In this document: positions 1-10,760 of the stretch, in pieces | Layout: every line of letters starts with the position of its first letter | Position numbering within the stretch: the stretch's first letter is position 1 | Source of the DNA: Oasisia sp. SBJ-2009 | Taxonomy: Eukaryota; Annelida; Polychaeta; Sabellida; Siboglinidae | DNA: 64,000 nucleotides | Reading direction: 5' to 3' | Assembly (NCBI GenBank): GCA_964017155.1 | Contig: OZ024858.1 | Span: 21,592,157 to 21,656,156, forward strand | Program-made: the position numbers and the translations under genes | The notes under the pieces: generated by a model | The model's database searches: none | Told to the model about the DNA's origin: nothing | The model's input: only the letters and a program-made list of their open reading frames with translations

Positions 1-1862
1 TTCAGTGCTCGGTGAGTGAGCAGCAGGACCTTGAACTCAACACGCACCGCTATCGGCAGCCAGTGTAACTTCTTTAGCAATGGTGTAGCATGACAATATA
101 TCTCATAGCGCCGTCGATCAAGCGGGCTGCCCAGTTTTGTATTTTCTGAAGCCCTTGCGTTTGCTTCAGAGGCAGTCGATAGAGCAGTGCATTGCCAATA
201 TCCAGTCTGCTTGTGACAAATGCATGAACAATTTGCTCTGTCGATGCTGCTGTCAGATACCGTCTGATCCTCGAGATGTTGCGGAGGTGGAATATGGCTG
301 ACTTGCATACAGCAGTCACGTGGGATTCCATCGTCATCTCAGCATCAAACTGCACACCGAGATTTCGAACAGAGTCAGTCACCCTAACCACACATTCACC
401 AACACGTAACGATTGCAGCGTGAATTTCTTCAGCTGTTGAGCTGAACCGTATACGATTACTTCCGTTTTCGAATCATTCAATTTCAAGGAGTTTGTCTTC
501 ATCCAACTCCTGATTTCGGTAATACATTGTTCAATGGTCTCAACAGCCGCGTCAATGTCCTCCTGATGGGGTTTCACTGTGATGTAAATTTGCGTGTCGT
601 CAGCATAAAAGTGCGACAGCAAGTTGTTGCTCCGAATGATTTTCGATACTGGTGCTGCATAGATAGAAAACAACTGCGGACCAAGTACCGAACCTTGAGG
701 AACCCCACACGTAAGGGGGCGAGCAAGTGACGTACGTAGAACCTTTAATGTGGACAGCTTGAACTCTATCACTCATATACGATTTAAACCACTTAAGTGC
801 AGTTTGGCCCACTCCAACATCATGTGTCAGTCTATGCAACATGACATTGTGGTCCACAGTATCAAATGCAGCCGACAAATCCAGTAGTAACATGATGACA
901 ATGTTCTGGTTGTCCATTGCACGCAGGATGTCATTCTGAACACAGACAAGGGCCGTCTCGACGCTGTGGTTTGGCTTGTACGCAGACTGGTTGGGCACGC
1001 AGAGATCACACTCAGACATGTGAGCCGACAGTCTCGCGGCAACAACACGCTCTATTGTCTTTGACAAGTATGGCAGATTGGACACAGGTTTGTAGTTGTT
1101 CAATATGTCCTTATCTAGGCTTGGCTTCTTAATTATAGGTCGTACGTGTGCTCTCTTCAAATGAGAAGGCATCTCTCCTGTTCTCAGAGACATGTTAACA
1201 ACGGTGGTGAGAACACGTATAATGTCGGGCGCACAGTCTCTAAGCAGCCATGTTGGTATGGGATCAAGTTCACATTTAACCGGCGATGACTTCAACAGTA
1301 TTCCGATTTCAGTTTCAGTGGCTGGCTCAAATGCATTCAGTAAACATGTTTGGGATTCACCATCAGTGTAGATGTCTACGTTGCTAACACCTGGAGTGAA
1401 TTCACACCGGATTGTCGAGATTTTTTCAGAGAATAAATCTGAAAACTGCTCTGCAAGCGCATCGAATGAGTCACATGTCGGAAGTGGAGTGTCATGATCG
1501 GTGTGTAGGAGCTTGGCGACAATCTTGAACAGCTTTTTCTGGTCACCAGATGCATCAGCGATTTGACTCATGTGGTATTTCAATTTCGCACGGTGTATGG
1601 ATGACGTAACAAGCTGACGCTGAAGGGCAGTACGCCAGCCTGTCACATTCTAGTCCGGTTGTTCTCCATCTTCGTTCCAGCTGGCGTCTCAAACACTTAG
1701 TTGCTCGTATTCTGTCGTTATACCACGGTGTGTGTGGGCGTACAGCCACTGTGCGTGTTGTTAATGGTGCATGTTTGTCAACAATAGCTTCAATGGTTTC
1801 ATTGTACGTTTCAACAGCATAGTTCGTGTCAGACATGTGCTTTGACAGTAGCAACGATCGGA
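1..1862 (-). mobile_element. CR1/L2-type LINE, 5'-truncated, ORF2 relic
   Basis: A non-LTR retrotransposon copy reading right to left, whose 3' end leaves the window at base 1. The broken ORF starts near 1854 in the linker after the endonuclease (PWYNDRIRATK), shifts frame near 1640, and enters the reverse transcriptase: LLLDLSAAFDTVDH (palm motif A, about 870-910), GVPQGSVLGP (about 690-715) and FYADDTQIY with the catalytic YADD (about 580-605). The thumb and C-terminal region follow, and a further frame near base 60 gives WLPIAVRVEFKVL, which is typical of CR1/L2 C-termini. At least three frameshifts or stops separate the frames (near 1640, 720-740 and 80), so the copy is dead. The endonuclease domain is missing, as expected from 5' truncation. 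Clade assignment rests on motif style only. Confidence 0.9.
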
Positions 1863-1967
1863 TATCCTAACATAACGCTGTGGTACTGATACGTTTGTAG
1901 CTTCGAGTGGTCGTTGTTACTTGGGTGTTAGGTGGTTTCGTAAGTCGCAGTGTGCAAAAAAAAGCAT
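1863..1967. other. short spacer between LINE and tandem array
   Basis: About 100 bases between the truncated LINE 5' end and the first tandem unit. It contains a run of A and no coding signal. Confidence 0.4.
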
Positions 1968-4640
1968 CGAAAATACGTCTTCCTGATTGCAATGTTTTTG
2001 GCGTTTTTGGCGTTTTTGATCACGCGCAAAGATGGTGAATTTAATGTAAAATAGGTGACGAAGTTAGATATATCTAGGCCAACTAGACGGAATATAGCTT
2101 ATAGAGGGTGCAGATATTAGTAGAGAGGCGCACTATTCACCTAATATTTGATCGTTCTAAACTACGGTATTGCTGGATATAAACATGTAATATTATTTCA
2201 GTTTGATAGTACTTTTAATCAGTACCCATTTTTTGGCACATTTTCCGAAAAAAGAAACACTAACAAATGTTCTCATATAATCGGGCAAGTAGTTCACTTA
2301 CCTTAATCTAACATGGCAATCTGTTATACAAGTCGTAAAAGAATTAATGTCTAAATTGATCGTATGACATATCTTAAAAGTTACAAAATTATACTAATCA
2401 AAATTAACACTCAACACTGCTAGAATTGCATTATGCAGCGCTAGTGACAAGCGTGCCGTCTACCGGAATACATTTACGGCTAGTTACGTAATTTATCCAG
2501 AAGGTGGCGACATTAAACGTTTCCGTGGATACGTGAAAAAATGGATTCCACGATATTTTGTTACAGTTTCAAATAAACAATTAATGTCCATTTATTAAGC
2601 ACCCGCAACATAAGAACACTTTCTAACATACCTACACTAATTGATATTGTTCCGGCATGCCAGCTTCGAAAATACATCTTCCTGATTGCAATGTTTTAGT
2701 CGTCATTGGCGTTTTTGATCACGCGCAAGGAATGTGGATTTCATGTAAGTTAGGTGACAAAGTTAAACATATCTAGGCCAACTAGACGGAATATAGCTTG
2801 GTGTACCTATGTATGTTGCAATAAGACTTATAGAGAGTGTAGATATTAGTAGAGAGGCGCATTATTCACCTAATATTGGACCGTTCGAAACTACGGTATT
2901 GATGTATATAAACATGTAATATTATTTCAGTTTGATAGTACTTTTAATAAATACCCGTTTTTTGGCACATTTTCCGACGACGAAATGTCAACAAATTTTC
3001 TCATATGATCGGGCAAGTCGTTCACTTACGTTAATATAACATGGCAATCTATTAAACAAGTCATAAACGCATTAAAGTCTAAATTGATCTTATGACATAA
3101 CTTAAATGTTACTAAATTATACTAATCAAAATTAATACTCAACATTTCTAGAACTGTATTATTCAATCATTGTGACAAGCGTGCCATCTACCGGAATACA
3201 TTTTCGGCAAATTACTTAATTTATCCGGAAGGTGCCGACATTAATCGTTTCCGTGGATACGTGGGAAAATTGATTCCGCAATATTTTCTTACAGTTTCTA
3301 TTAAACAATTAATGTCCATTTATTAAGCATCCGCAACTTATGACCACTTTCTAATATACCTACACTAATTGTTATTGTTCCGGCATATCAGCTTCAAAAA
3401 TACATCTTCCTGATTGCAACGTTTTGGCGTTTTTGATCACGCGCAAGGATTGTGAATTTAATGTAAAATAGTTGACGAAGTTATACATATCTAGGCGATC
3501 TAGACGGAATATTGTATGTTGCAATAAGACTTATAGAGGGTGTAGATATTGGTAGAGAGGCGCATTATTCACCTAATATTTGACCGTTTCCAGCTACGGT
3601 ATTGCTGTATATAAACATGTAATATTATTTCAATTTGATAGTACCTTTAATCAATACCCAATTTTGGCACATTTTCCGAAAAGGAAATGTTAACACATTT
3701 TCTCATATGATCGGGCAAGTAGTTCACTTACATTAATCTAACATGGCAATCTTTTACACAAGTCATAGAAGCAATAATGTCGAAATTGTTCGTATGACAT
3801 AACTGTTGCTAAATTATACTAATCAAAATTAATCCTCAACACTCTGTGCTAGAATTGCATTATTTAGTGATTATGACAAGTGTGCCATCTACCGGAATAC
3901 ATTTACGGCTAGTTACGTAATTTACCTAGAAGGTGGCGACATTAAACGTTTCCGTGGATACGTGGGAAAATGAATTCCGCGATATTTTGTTACAGTTTCT
4001 AATAAACAATTAATGTCCATTTATTAAGCACCCGCAACATATAAACACTTTCTAACCTACACTAATTGTTATTGTTCCGGCATATCAGCTTCGAAAATAC
4101 ATCTTCCTGATTGCAACGTTTTAGTCGTCATTGGCGTTTATGATCACGCGCAAGGAATGTGGATTTCATGTAAATTAGGTGACAAAGTTAAACATATCTA
4201 GGCCAACTAGACGGAATATACATTGGTGTACCTCTGTATGTTACAATAAGACTGATAGGGGGTGTAGATATTAGTAGAAAGGAGCATTATTCACCTAATG
4301 TTTGACGTTTCGAAACTATGGTATTGCTGTATATAAATTTGTAATATTATTTCGGTTTGATAGTACTTTTAATCAATACCCATTTTTTTTTTCACATTTT
4401 CCGAAAAGGAAATGTTAACAAATATTCTCATATGATCGGGCAATTAGTTCACTTACATTACTCTGACATAGCAATCTTTTACACAAGTCATAAAAGCAAT
4501 AACGTCGAAATTGATCGTATGACATAACTTAAATGTTACTAATCATACTAATCAAAATTAATACTTAACACTCTGCTAGAATTGCATTATTCAATGATTT
4601 TGACAAGCATGTCATCTACCGGAATACATTTACGGCTAGT
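1968..4640. repeat. tandem array, about 3.8 units of about 700 bp
   Basis: The same landmark (gaaaatacRtcttcctgatt) recurs at 1968, 2667, 3395 and 4092, giving spacings of 699, 728 and 697 bases. Other landmarks repeat in the same order in each unit: gatcacgcgca, tctaggccaactagacgg, the run ending in tataaacatgtaatatta, gatcgggcaa, and ctaccggaatacatttacgg. The last unit is cut after about 550 bases. Units differ by scattered substitutions and small indels (for example the ttagtcgtcattgg block is present in units 2 and 4 but not in unit 3), so the array is not recent. No ORF of any length is conserved between units. It looks like a local satellite or a tandemly duplicated non-coding repeat; it has no recognisable terminal repeats. 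Confidence 0.9.
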
Positions 4641-5535
4641 ATGTGATTGTGACAAGCAATATATAGTCCTGGCTCTGCCATATAGGCCCGTACTTTTTTT
4701 TTAGGTAAACGCAGTTTTTCTTTTGATTTGTCTCTACATACCATGTCTTTCAACAATCCAGGAGGTGCTTTTTGAAAATAAGGTCACTGGAGCGTGAAAT
4801 CCAAAATGGCCGCCGCTGACCAGGTTTTCATCTATAACTTTGGATCTATACGCCATGTTTGATGATAAATCCAAAATGGCCGCTCATCCACGACGACTGT
4901 CGACTGCAGAAACACAATAAGCCGTAACTTTCGATCGAAATGAACTCGAAACTTGATTTGATGTCCCTCTCGATTGTTATGAGGATGCCCAATCAAATAA
5001 ATTTCCTTTCATGACCTTTCGGGTTGACTATATAGGTCGAAAGTCAAGTTAATGGGTTAAAATCAACATTTTAAAATCATATCTGGTCACGAAACAGAAT
5101 ATAACTGGTATATACATGAGCTAGAGGTCGTATCTCAGGTGCTATCATCATAGTTCTGCTGAGATAAAGTCAAATTGATGAGATTATATTAACTTTTAAA
5201 GGTTGTAAGCGCTATGTCAAGGTCAAAAGGTCGTTCATCCCTTCCGGAAGCCCGTTACACTGCGCAGTTAATTTACTTGGTGATTTGTATTGTTCTACCC
5301 TATGTGCCCCATGGAGGTTTATGTCCATGTGATGATATTTATCACCATTGTAGATGTTATTTTTATGTGTGGGGGTTCCCGCCAGCTCTCCCAAACACTA
5401 TGACAAATTAGACCATTGCGAGAAACGTTCTAATGTCCGGATGTAGCTGTCTCAGATGATGAAGCCCGTGTTCTGAGATGACGGCGTGTTTCACACGGTT
5501 GCAGATATTCTAAGTCAGTCACATTGGTGGTGGAC
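4641..5535. other. non-coding, with AAATGGCCGC motifs
   Basis: No gene is supported. Two copies of ccaaaatggccgc (near 4800 and 4870) and stretches such as catttaaaatcatatctgg resemble the ccaagatggccgcc-bearing repeat at 61.6-62.1 kb, so this is probably a diverged member of a related repeat. A short ORF at 5214-5411 lies in it but has no recognisable content. Confidence 0.45.
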
Positions 5536-6800
5536 ATCTATGGCATGTTTGGAGCGTTTCACAATGCGAAGATTCTACCACGATGCATTGGTTGCTACAT
5601 CAGTGGTAGTGACCTGGACGACGTCCTATTCGAAGTAGAGCTCTTCGTGATGCGAGTCCTGATTTCAATTCTCACCGAAGGTCACTACTAAAGATCAATG
5701 CAAATCATGCTGATGATTTTCAAGGTGACTGATATTTTCAGTTGAGAGGTTTTGTCTTCGCCAACGACAGTCTACTCAATGATGATATATTCTAATATAC
5801 CTGCAGGTGCATATGGGCGGGAAGAATGCCGAACTAGCACGTTCCACAAGTCTTTTCACTCACACAGACCTTGCTTATCAAGTACAACACTTTCCCGATT
5901 GAGTATCATGTTAAATTTGATATGGCTGCATTCAAGATAAAATATCAAGTAAATGTTCAACCTATTCCAACCACACCATTTCAGATCGGGAGAGATGGTG
6001 GTAGCCATTACATGTATCCTGCATGCAAATATATATCGTTCTGCGTTAGGAAAACTCAGTTGTTAGAGACGGAAGACTTAGTACCCTGTATGTGTAGTGC
6101 AAGACCGGAGGGACAACTTCAACTATGTCGAATTAGATATAAAGTTGGAGCAGTCCATCCAGCGGGCATCAAAGACCCAGGGAGGCTTCGTCGGCCAGAT
6201 ACGAATGTTCGCAGTTGTGGTGGAGTTTGAGCTAATCTCCCATGCGATCCTGCTTATACACAACCATTGCCGTAAGCTCAAAAATGAGCGGATGATGGAG
6301 CATCATAAGACCATCATTTACCATGAACTCAGGAGCATCAAGGCCGTTATTTTTGATGCCAATGTCTCCCGTCTTCTTGACTTCGTGCAAGCTGTAGCAA
6401 ATCCCTTCATTATCAAAGCTTCTGGCGTCAGATTGCATAACTTCGCTACCGATCCTTTAATCAATGATGAAATAATGGATGTGTTCGAGAATGGAGAGAA
6501 GATACAGACGAGAGAGCTGGTTTTAAAGACAAAGAAGCTTGCATTAACAATACACAGGTGTAACCTTCCGAAGTGTGATACTGTCGGTAATTTACACCAA
6601 TTCTAATAGAGCATCCTACACCACCATACCTAAACTGCTCGGATCTGCCGAGCGGGACATTGAGATCGCCCGGGTACGTGGAATAACTCTCGTTGAAGTC
6701 TTCTCGCATGATTACCACCTCCTCACCAACCACCTGTTTGATGGCGATTTTACCTGTGTCACACGTGGCTCAACTGGAGTCATATATCACCTATGCTGAT
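5536..6800 (+). pseudogene. broken ORF of an unidentified invertebrate repeat family
   Basis: Plus-strand reading in at least three frames. 5536-5690 reads as a protein-like stretch (FHNAKILPRCIGCYISGSD). 6097-6606 is an open frame of 169 codons that includes DIKLEQSIQRASKTQGG, LDFVQAVANPFIIKASGV and KTKKLALTIHRCNLP. 6600-6790 continues in another frame with LGSAERDIEIARVRG and HLFDGDFTCV. The style (long, soluble, no transmembrane segment) matches hypothetical proteins that occur in many copies in mollusc and cnidarian genomes, but I cannot name a domain. It converges tail to tail with the capsid gene of the neighbouring Polinton relic, ending within a few bases of that gene's truncation point. 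Frameshifts and stops make it a pseudogene. Confidence 0.5.
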
Positions 6801-7672
6801 CCGTTGTATGCGTCGTTATCGATGAAGCACAATACTACTCGATTCGGCAGCACGCCGAGGTAGACGTTCTCGTGAGTATGAGACATGGTTCCCTGCGGGA
6901 TGGAGGACACCTTGCAGTCAATTCGTCGGAGCGGATACTTCGCCGTGCCTTTCGTGAACGCTTTGATATGACCGAGCCGTACGGATGGGTTCAGTTTGGC
7001 CTTGCGCACATGCAGGGATGTGTCGAGCAAATTTACCTTGACACCAGAGTCGGCGCCGTCAGCCATCAGCGAGAATGCATCCTTGCTTCGTACCAGACGG
7101 AGTGTAACGTCGATCCCGTTCAACAGGTAGCGGTCTAGCAGGAATACGTCCGCGTGTACTCGCCCGAGTAGTTCGACTTCGCGGCTCTTCAGGATGTATT
7201 CGCGTCGCTTTTGCAATCCTTCGTTGTCGGCACCGACTGACTCCGTATACCCCGTGGTGTCTTTACGCCACAGACCGCACTGGAGCTGCGTATCCTTGGC
7301 TTCGGCGCCGTAACTCAAAAGCGTTTCTATGTAGGCGCGGTAGGGATACGTGTTCGTCGACGGTGTCACCAACGTGCCGTTCATCGACACGTCGACTTGA
7401 CAAAACAGCGAGTGCAGCCAGTTGTTGTACGTTGTCCGTACCGTTCCCCTTCACCACGCGCGCTCTAACGTACAGTCAGACGCTCGACAGGTCCAGGTAA
7501 TCGTCTCCCGAACCCGGTATGAGAAATTCGATTGGATCCCCGCGTCGAGAGCCGTCAGCGGTTGGTGCTCCACCCATTGACCACTTTCAATACTCGTCTG
7601 CGTCGTCGGCACGCTGAACAGGTCCAGTTCGCTCTTTAGACCCTCGCACGATTGCTGGTGCACGACTGCCAT
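6791..7672 (-). pseudogene. Polinton major capsid protein (F54H12.2-like), N-terminal part
   Basis: 7672-7451 encodes the N-terminus with the motif KSELDLFSVPTTQTSIESG, a hallmark of the Polinton/adintovirus major capsid proteins usually annotated as F54H12.2-like. After a break between about 7450 and 7390 a second frame continues to 6791 with NGTLVTPSTNTYPYRAYIET, GRVHADVFLLDRYLLNG and RRIDCKVSSIPQG. In the family this protein forms the double jelly-roll capsomer. About 270 residues remain, well short of the usual length of roughly 450-550; the C-terminal jelly roll is missing because the sequence switches at 6790 to an unrelated convergent ORF. The reading frame change plus truncation means it is not functional. 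It follows the pX-like gene by 4 bases, a normal tight spacing for this element. Confidence 0.88.
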
Positions 7673-7676
7673 TCTT

Positions 7677-8102
7677 CTAGTTTGTGAATATGTCTGCGGT
7701 GGGCGCGCCCCGTTCTTTTCGGCGTAGTTTCGGTGTACTGAACCTCCTCGTCTTTCCAGATCGTTTTATAGCGCCGACCCGTTTCCGACCCGGCGGCGGT
7801 GGTTTACTCTTCAGCAGACCGTCGAGTAGTTCGCATCCCGCTTCTTTCGCACGTCGTGTTACTGCCTGTTTCACGTTCTGCCCTGCTGCCACGTCGCCCG
7901 CCACGCGCATGCCCGTTGTTAGAGCTCGCTTTCCCAGTGCTAAGGCGCCTCTTTTGATGAGAGGCATCGCGCTTCGTAGAAGGCTTCCGAACAAGTTTCC
8001 CAACCCGTGACCTCGCTGTACTCTGGCGCCTACGAAAAACGGCAGGTTACCTCCGACTTGCCGCGTGTAATAGTCCTCGTATACGCTGCTGCTGGTCCTC
8101 AT
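7677..8102 (-). CDS. Polinton pX-like basic core protein
   Basis: A 141-residue intact frame. It opens with a short acidic/tyrosine stretch (SSVYEDYYTRQVGG), then RGHGLGNLFGSLLRSAMPLI and a hydrophobic/basic segment with KRGALALGKRALTTG, followed by a strongly basic C-terminus (GRKRVGAIKRSGKTRRF). This glycine-rich RGHGLG...PLIKRG arrangement is what adintovirus/Polinton pX-like (adenovirus core-protein-like) proteins look like; such proteins are thought to sit with the DNA inside the particle. It lies 3 bases downstream of the minor capsid-like gene and 4 bases upstream of the major capsid gene, as expected for a compact virion-gene block. No break is seen in this frame, although the neighbouring genes are broken. 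Confidence 0.8.
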   Translation of the reverse strand: MRTSSSVYEDYYTRQVGGNLPFFVGARVQRGHGLGNLFGSLLRSAMPLIKRGALALGKRALTTGMRVAGDVAAGQNVKQAVTRRAKEAGCELLDGLLKSKPPPPGRKRVGAIKRSGKTRRFSTPKLRRKERGAPTADIFTN

Positions 8103-8105
8103 TAT

Positions 8106-8861
8106 TCAAAACAACCTCGACTTGATCCTTCTGAAATGGAGCGTCACGACTACCTTCCCGCGTTCGAATGGAACCGGTCGACCGGTGTCGTCTCTTATAT
8201 CAATCTCGATTGTACCAAACTCTTTGCACAGTACGGGTACGTACTGCGTCTTTTGGAAGGTCTTCGACACGGTATCGCCCTGCCTACCGCTCAGCGGGAC
8301 GATGCGTAGCAACGGCACGAGGCTGTCGCCGACGACACGGGGTTCAACAACGTTCGTATAAACGTATAGCGATTCGAACCCCCGCGACATGTCTACAACG
8401 GAATCGGCTTCCCTGACGATGTCGGTGCCATCATTCGGACCAATCAGCGGGTTGTCGCGAAAGTCTAGAATGGTGGTGTTCATATCGCCGAGGAATACCA
8501 CGTTCGACAGCATCGTCAACGTCATCTTGTGCGTGATGACACTGTAGCTCAGTCGCACAACGTTAGCCGGCAAAGCACGCAGAAGGGATTTGTTTATCGT
8601 TTTGACGAGAGTTTTGGGTCCTTGATAATACCCGGCCTCGATCCTGGTTCTCGTAGTAGTGATCTCCTCGGTTTCATCGGTATTTCGTAATCCTATATCG
8701 AACCACGCATCCTCCTCTCTCACGTTGTACCAACTGTGCGGGTAGAGTATCTCCACTAGACCGCATTCCCATTGACCTGACAAGTTGAGACGTTGCGGTA
8801 GCGTCGTGATGTAGTGGGTCAGCGTGTTGTCGGGGTTCAGGTAAAAGTCGGGCGATTCCAT
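8106..8861 (-). CDS. Polinton minor capsid (penton-like) protein
   Basis: An intact 251-residue frame starting MESPDFYLNPDNTLTHYITT and running to a basic end (HFRRIKSRLF). The motif pattern (N-terminal NTLTHYITTLPQRLNLSGQW, then EILYPHSWYNV, and FRDNPLIGPND) marks the protein that in Polintons and related elements precedes the pX-like gene and is modelled as the single jelly-roll minor capsid or penton. No signal peptide or membrane segment is seen. The first ATG at 8861 fits the position directly after the membrane-protein gene, which it overlaps in another frame. The length is close to that usual for the family. Assignment is from pattern recognition and synteny; structure prediction would settle the jelly-roll fold. 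Confidence 0.82.
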   Translation of the reverse strand: MESPDFYLNPDNTLTHYITTLPQRLNLSGQWECGLVEILYPHSWYNVREEDAWFDIGLRNTDETEEITTTRTRIEAGYYQGPKTLVKTINKSLLRALPANVVRLSYSVITHKMTLTMLSNVVFLGDMNTTILDFRDNPLIGPNDGTDIVREADSVVDMSRGFESLYVYTNVVEPRVVGDSLVPLLRIVPLSGRQGDTVSKTFQKTQYVPVLCKEFGTIEIDIRDDTGRPVPFERGKVVVTLHFRRIKSRLF

Positions 8862-9102
8862 CGCGTTTCATAGAGGGATTGGGAAGCAGATAACCGAGAC
8901 AGCTACTCAAAAGAGCCGTCCACAAGTTCGAGTCACCGCGACCTTGCGTGACATTGTATATACTGACTACGATGACCATGTACAAGATGACGACTTGGCA
9001 TAAGAAAACGATTTCCGCTTTCGGGCATTCGTTACCGCAGAGTCGCCAGCGACGCGACGACCCGATGCTCCCAACGTTACTGGTTTCATCCACTTCGTCC
9101 AT
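8674..9102 (-). CDS. small Polinton membrane protein
   Basis: The N-terminal 78 or so residues look genuine: a hydrophilic head with CGNECP, one strong hydrophobic helix (LCQVVILYMVIVVSIYNV), and a conserved-looking tail LWTALLSSCLGYLLPNPS. This small single-pass protein is commonly found just upstream of the minor capsid gene in invertebrate Polintons; its role is unknown. The frame stays open for a further 65 residues inside the minor capsid gene in a different phase, which is probably a read-through of a lost stop near 8870 and not real protein. I would place the original end near 8865-8870. Confidence 0.65.
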   Translation of the reverse strand: MDEVDETSNVGSIGSSRRWRLCGNECPKAEIVFLCQVVILYMVIVVSIYNVTQGRGDSNLWTALLSSCLGYLLPNPSMKRDGIARLLPEPRQHADPLHHDATATSQLVRSMGMRSSGDTLPAQLVQRERGGCVVRYRITKYR

Positions 9103-9205
9103 CTCCCGTGTGATGTTCGGAAGTCGTGTTACTACCTTTTATAAGTAGCTCCCGTCGGACACAATCTGACGCGGTCGCCACCGATGCATTTCGTTCACGC
9201 GGCGA

Positions 9206-10101
9206 TCACCCATTGTACGCCACGACTGCCTTGGCGTCGATCCAGGTGTTGAATGAAGCTGGGTAGCCACTCCATTTCACTAGTACTTCGGCGCGCTTCC
9301 CCTTCTTCCGACGTTGCAGTACAGCTTCCCCGCGATAAAGTTTGTCCTGCGAGACGATTACTTTCTGCAATTCTTGTTCGTAGAACGTTCCGTCCAGTAT
9401 CGTTCCGGCGTCGTCGATCAGTCGCTATACGGGTGGGTCAAACGGGTGCGCCCCTCTCACGGTGAAGAGTTCTTCACTCCAACTCGCCATGTAACCTTTC
9501 CTGAATCGTTTCTTTGCCTTGCTTATACGCACGCGATCGCCCACTCGCAGTTTCGGCTTGCTCCAACCAGCGTCGCCTCCGTATATCCGCTGCCACACAG
9601 TCTCCTGGTTCGATGCATCGACACTCGTCGGAGCCATTCCGATGGTGCGATGATACGTTTTGGTGTACGACCGCATGAACCCGGGCAATGCTTCGACGTA
9701 CCGTAACGCCTGGTGCTTCGTGAAGTACCGCCACATTCGGGTTTTCAGCGTACGGTTAAAGCGTTCCACGATATTCGCCTTCGTCTCCTCGGTGTGACGA
9801 AGTGGTGGATACCGTGCGTCTCTAAAAGCTTTTGGAAAGGTCGATTGAGGAACTCCGTACCCTTGTCCGTCTGTAATGCTGTCGGCGTCGTGTTCTCCGT
9901 CAGCAAACGCTCGAACGCCGCGACGAGTGTCGCGCCGACTTTATTCTTTAACGGAACGCACCATGCCCGTTTCGAAAACACGTCGATTACCGTCAACAGG
10001 AACTTTGTACCGTCGTTGTATATTTTCAGGTTTGCTACGTCGACAAGATCGGTCTGCCACTGCTGGTTTTGACCGCGTACTACCCAGCGGGCACACGACA
10101 T
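9206..10101 (-). pseudogene. Polinton DDE integrase with chromodomain, broken
   Basis: A retrovirus-type (rve) integrase. The first catalytic Asp is in WQTDLVD (about 10050), the second in LQTDKGTEF (about 9870), and the Glu in IVERFNRTLKTR (about 9750-9770). A basic linker (RVGDRVRISKAKKRF) and a C-terminal chromodomain (VLVKWSGYPASFNTWI, about 9235-9290) follow, ending in TGA at 9206-9208. Three lesions are visible: a one-base frameshift around 9795 between the second Asp and the Glu, an in-frame TAG at 9425-9427 before the chromodomain, and loss of the N-terminal zinc-binding part, which is replaced upstream of about 10088 by a CGACGT-rich repeat. In the family the enzyme inserts the element into host chromatin. 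Confidence 0.9.
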
Positions 10102-10760
10102 CGGATCGACGTAGAATATTGGTTGTATTTACGTCGCGACGTCGGTCAACGTATATACAACGTCTTTACAACGTCGGATTGTCGACGTCGTAATGACGTC
10201 GAAACTTGATGTCGTTACGACGTTGTTATGACGTCAACAACCAAATCCGACGTCTTTACAACGTCGAGTCATCGACGTTGTTTGAACGTCGAAACACGAC
10301 GTCGTCACGTCGTTGATATGACGTCGACAACCAATTCCGACGTCTTTACTACGTCGGTTCATCGACGTTGTTTGAACGTCGAAACACGACGTCTTTGATA
10401 TGATGTCTACAACCAAATCAGACGTCTATACAACGTTGGGTTATCGACGTTGTATAGACGTCGAAACCCGACGTCGTCACGTCGTTGATATGACGTCGAC
10501 AACCATTTCCGACGTCTTTACTACGTCGGGTCATCGACGTTGTTTGAACGTCGAAACACGACGTCTTTGATATGATGTCTACAACCAAATCAGACGTCTA
10601 TACAACGTTGGGTTATCGACGTTGTATAGACGTCGAAACCCGACGTCGTCACGTCGTTGATATGACGTCGACAACCATTTCCGACGTCTTTACTACGTCG
10701 GGTCATCGACGTTGTTTGAACGTCGAAACACGACGTCTTTGATATGATGTCTACAACCAA
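10083..10760. repeat. CGACGT-rich higher-order tandem repeat inserted in the integrase gene
   Basis: The block consists of short degenerate units built on acgtcg/cgacgt. A landmark (gatatgaNgtc) recurs at 10315, 10397, 10487, 10569, 10659 and 10741, so spacings alternate 82 and 90 bases: a 172-bp higher-order unit repeated about 2.5 times, with older diverged copies to the left. Both strands can be read as repetitive pseudo-protein, so the short frames here are not genes. The left end begins right after the integrase frame (cagcgggcacacgac at about 10084), and the right end lies in the tail of the small membrane protein gene. The insertion therefore separates the integrase N-terminus from the rest. 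No terminal inverted repeat or clear target duplication is visible. Confidence 0.85.

Noticed and set aside
6872..8416. Plus-strand ORFs over the Polinton capsid genes
   Set aside because: Antisense shadows of the minus-strand virion genes.
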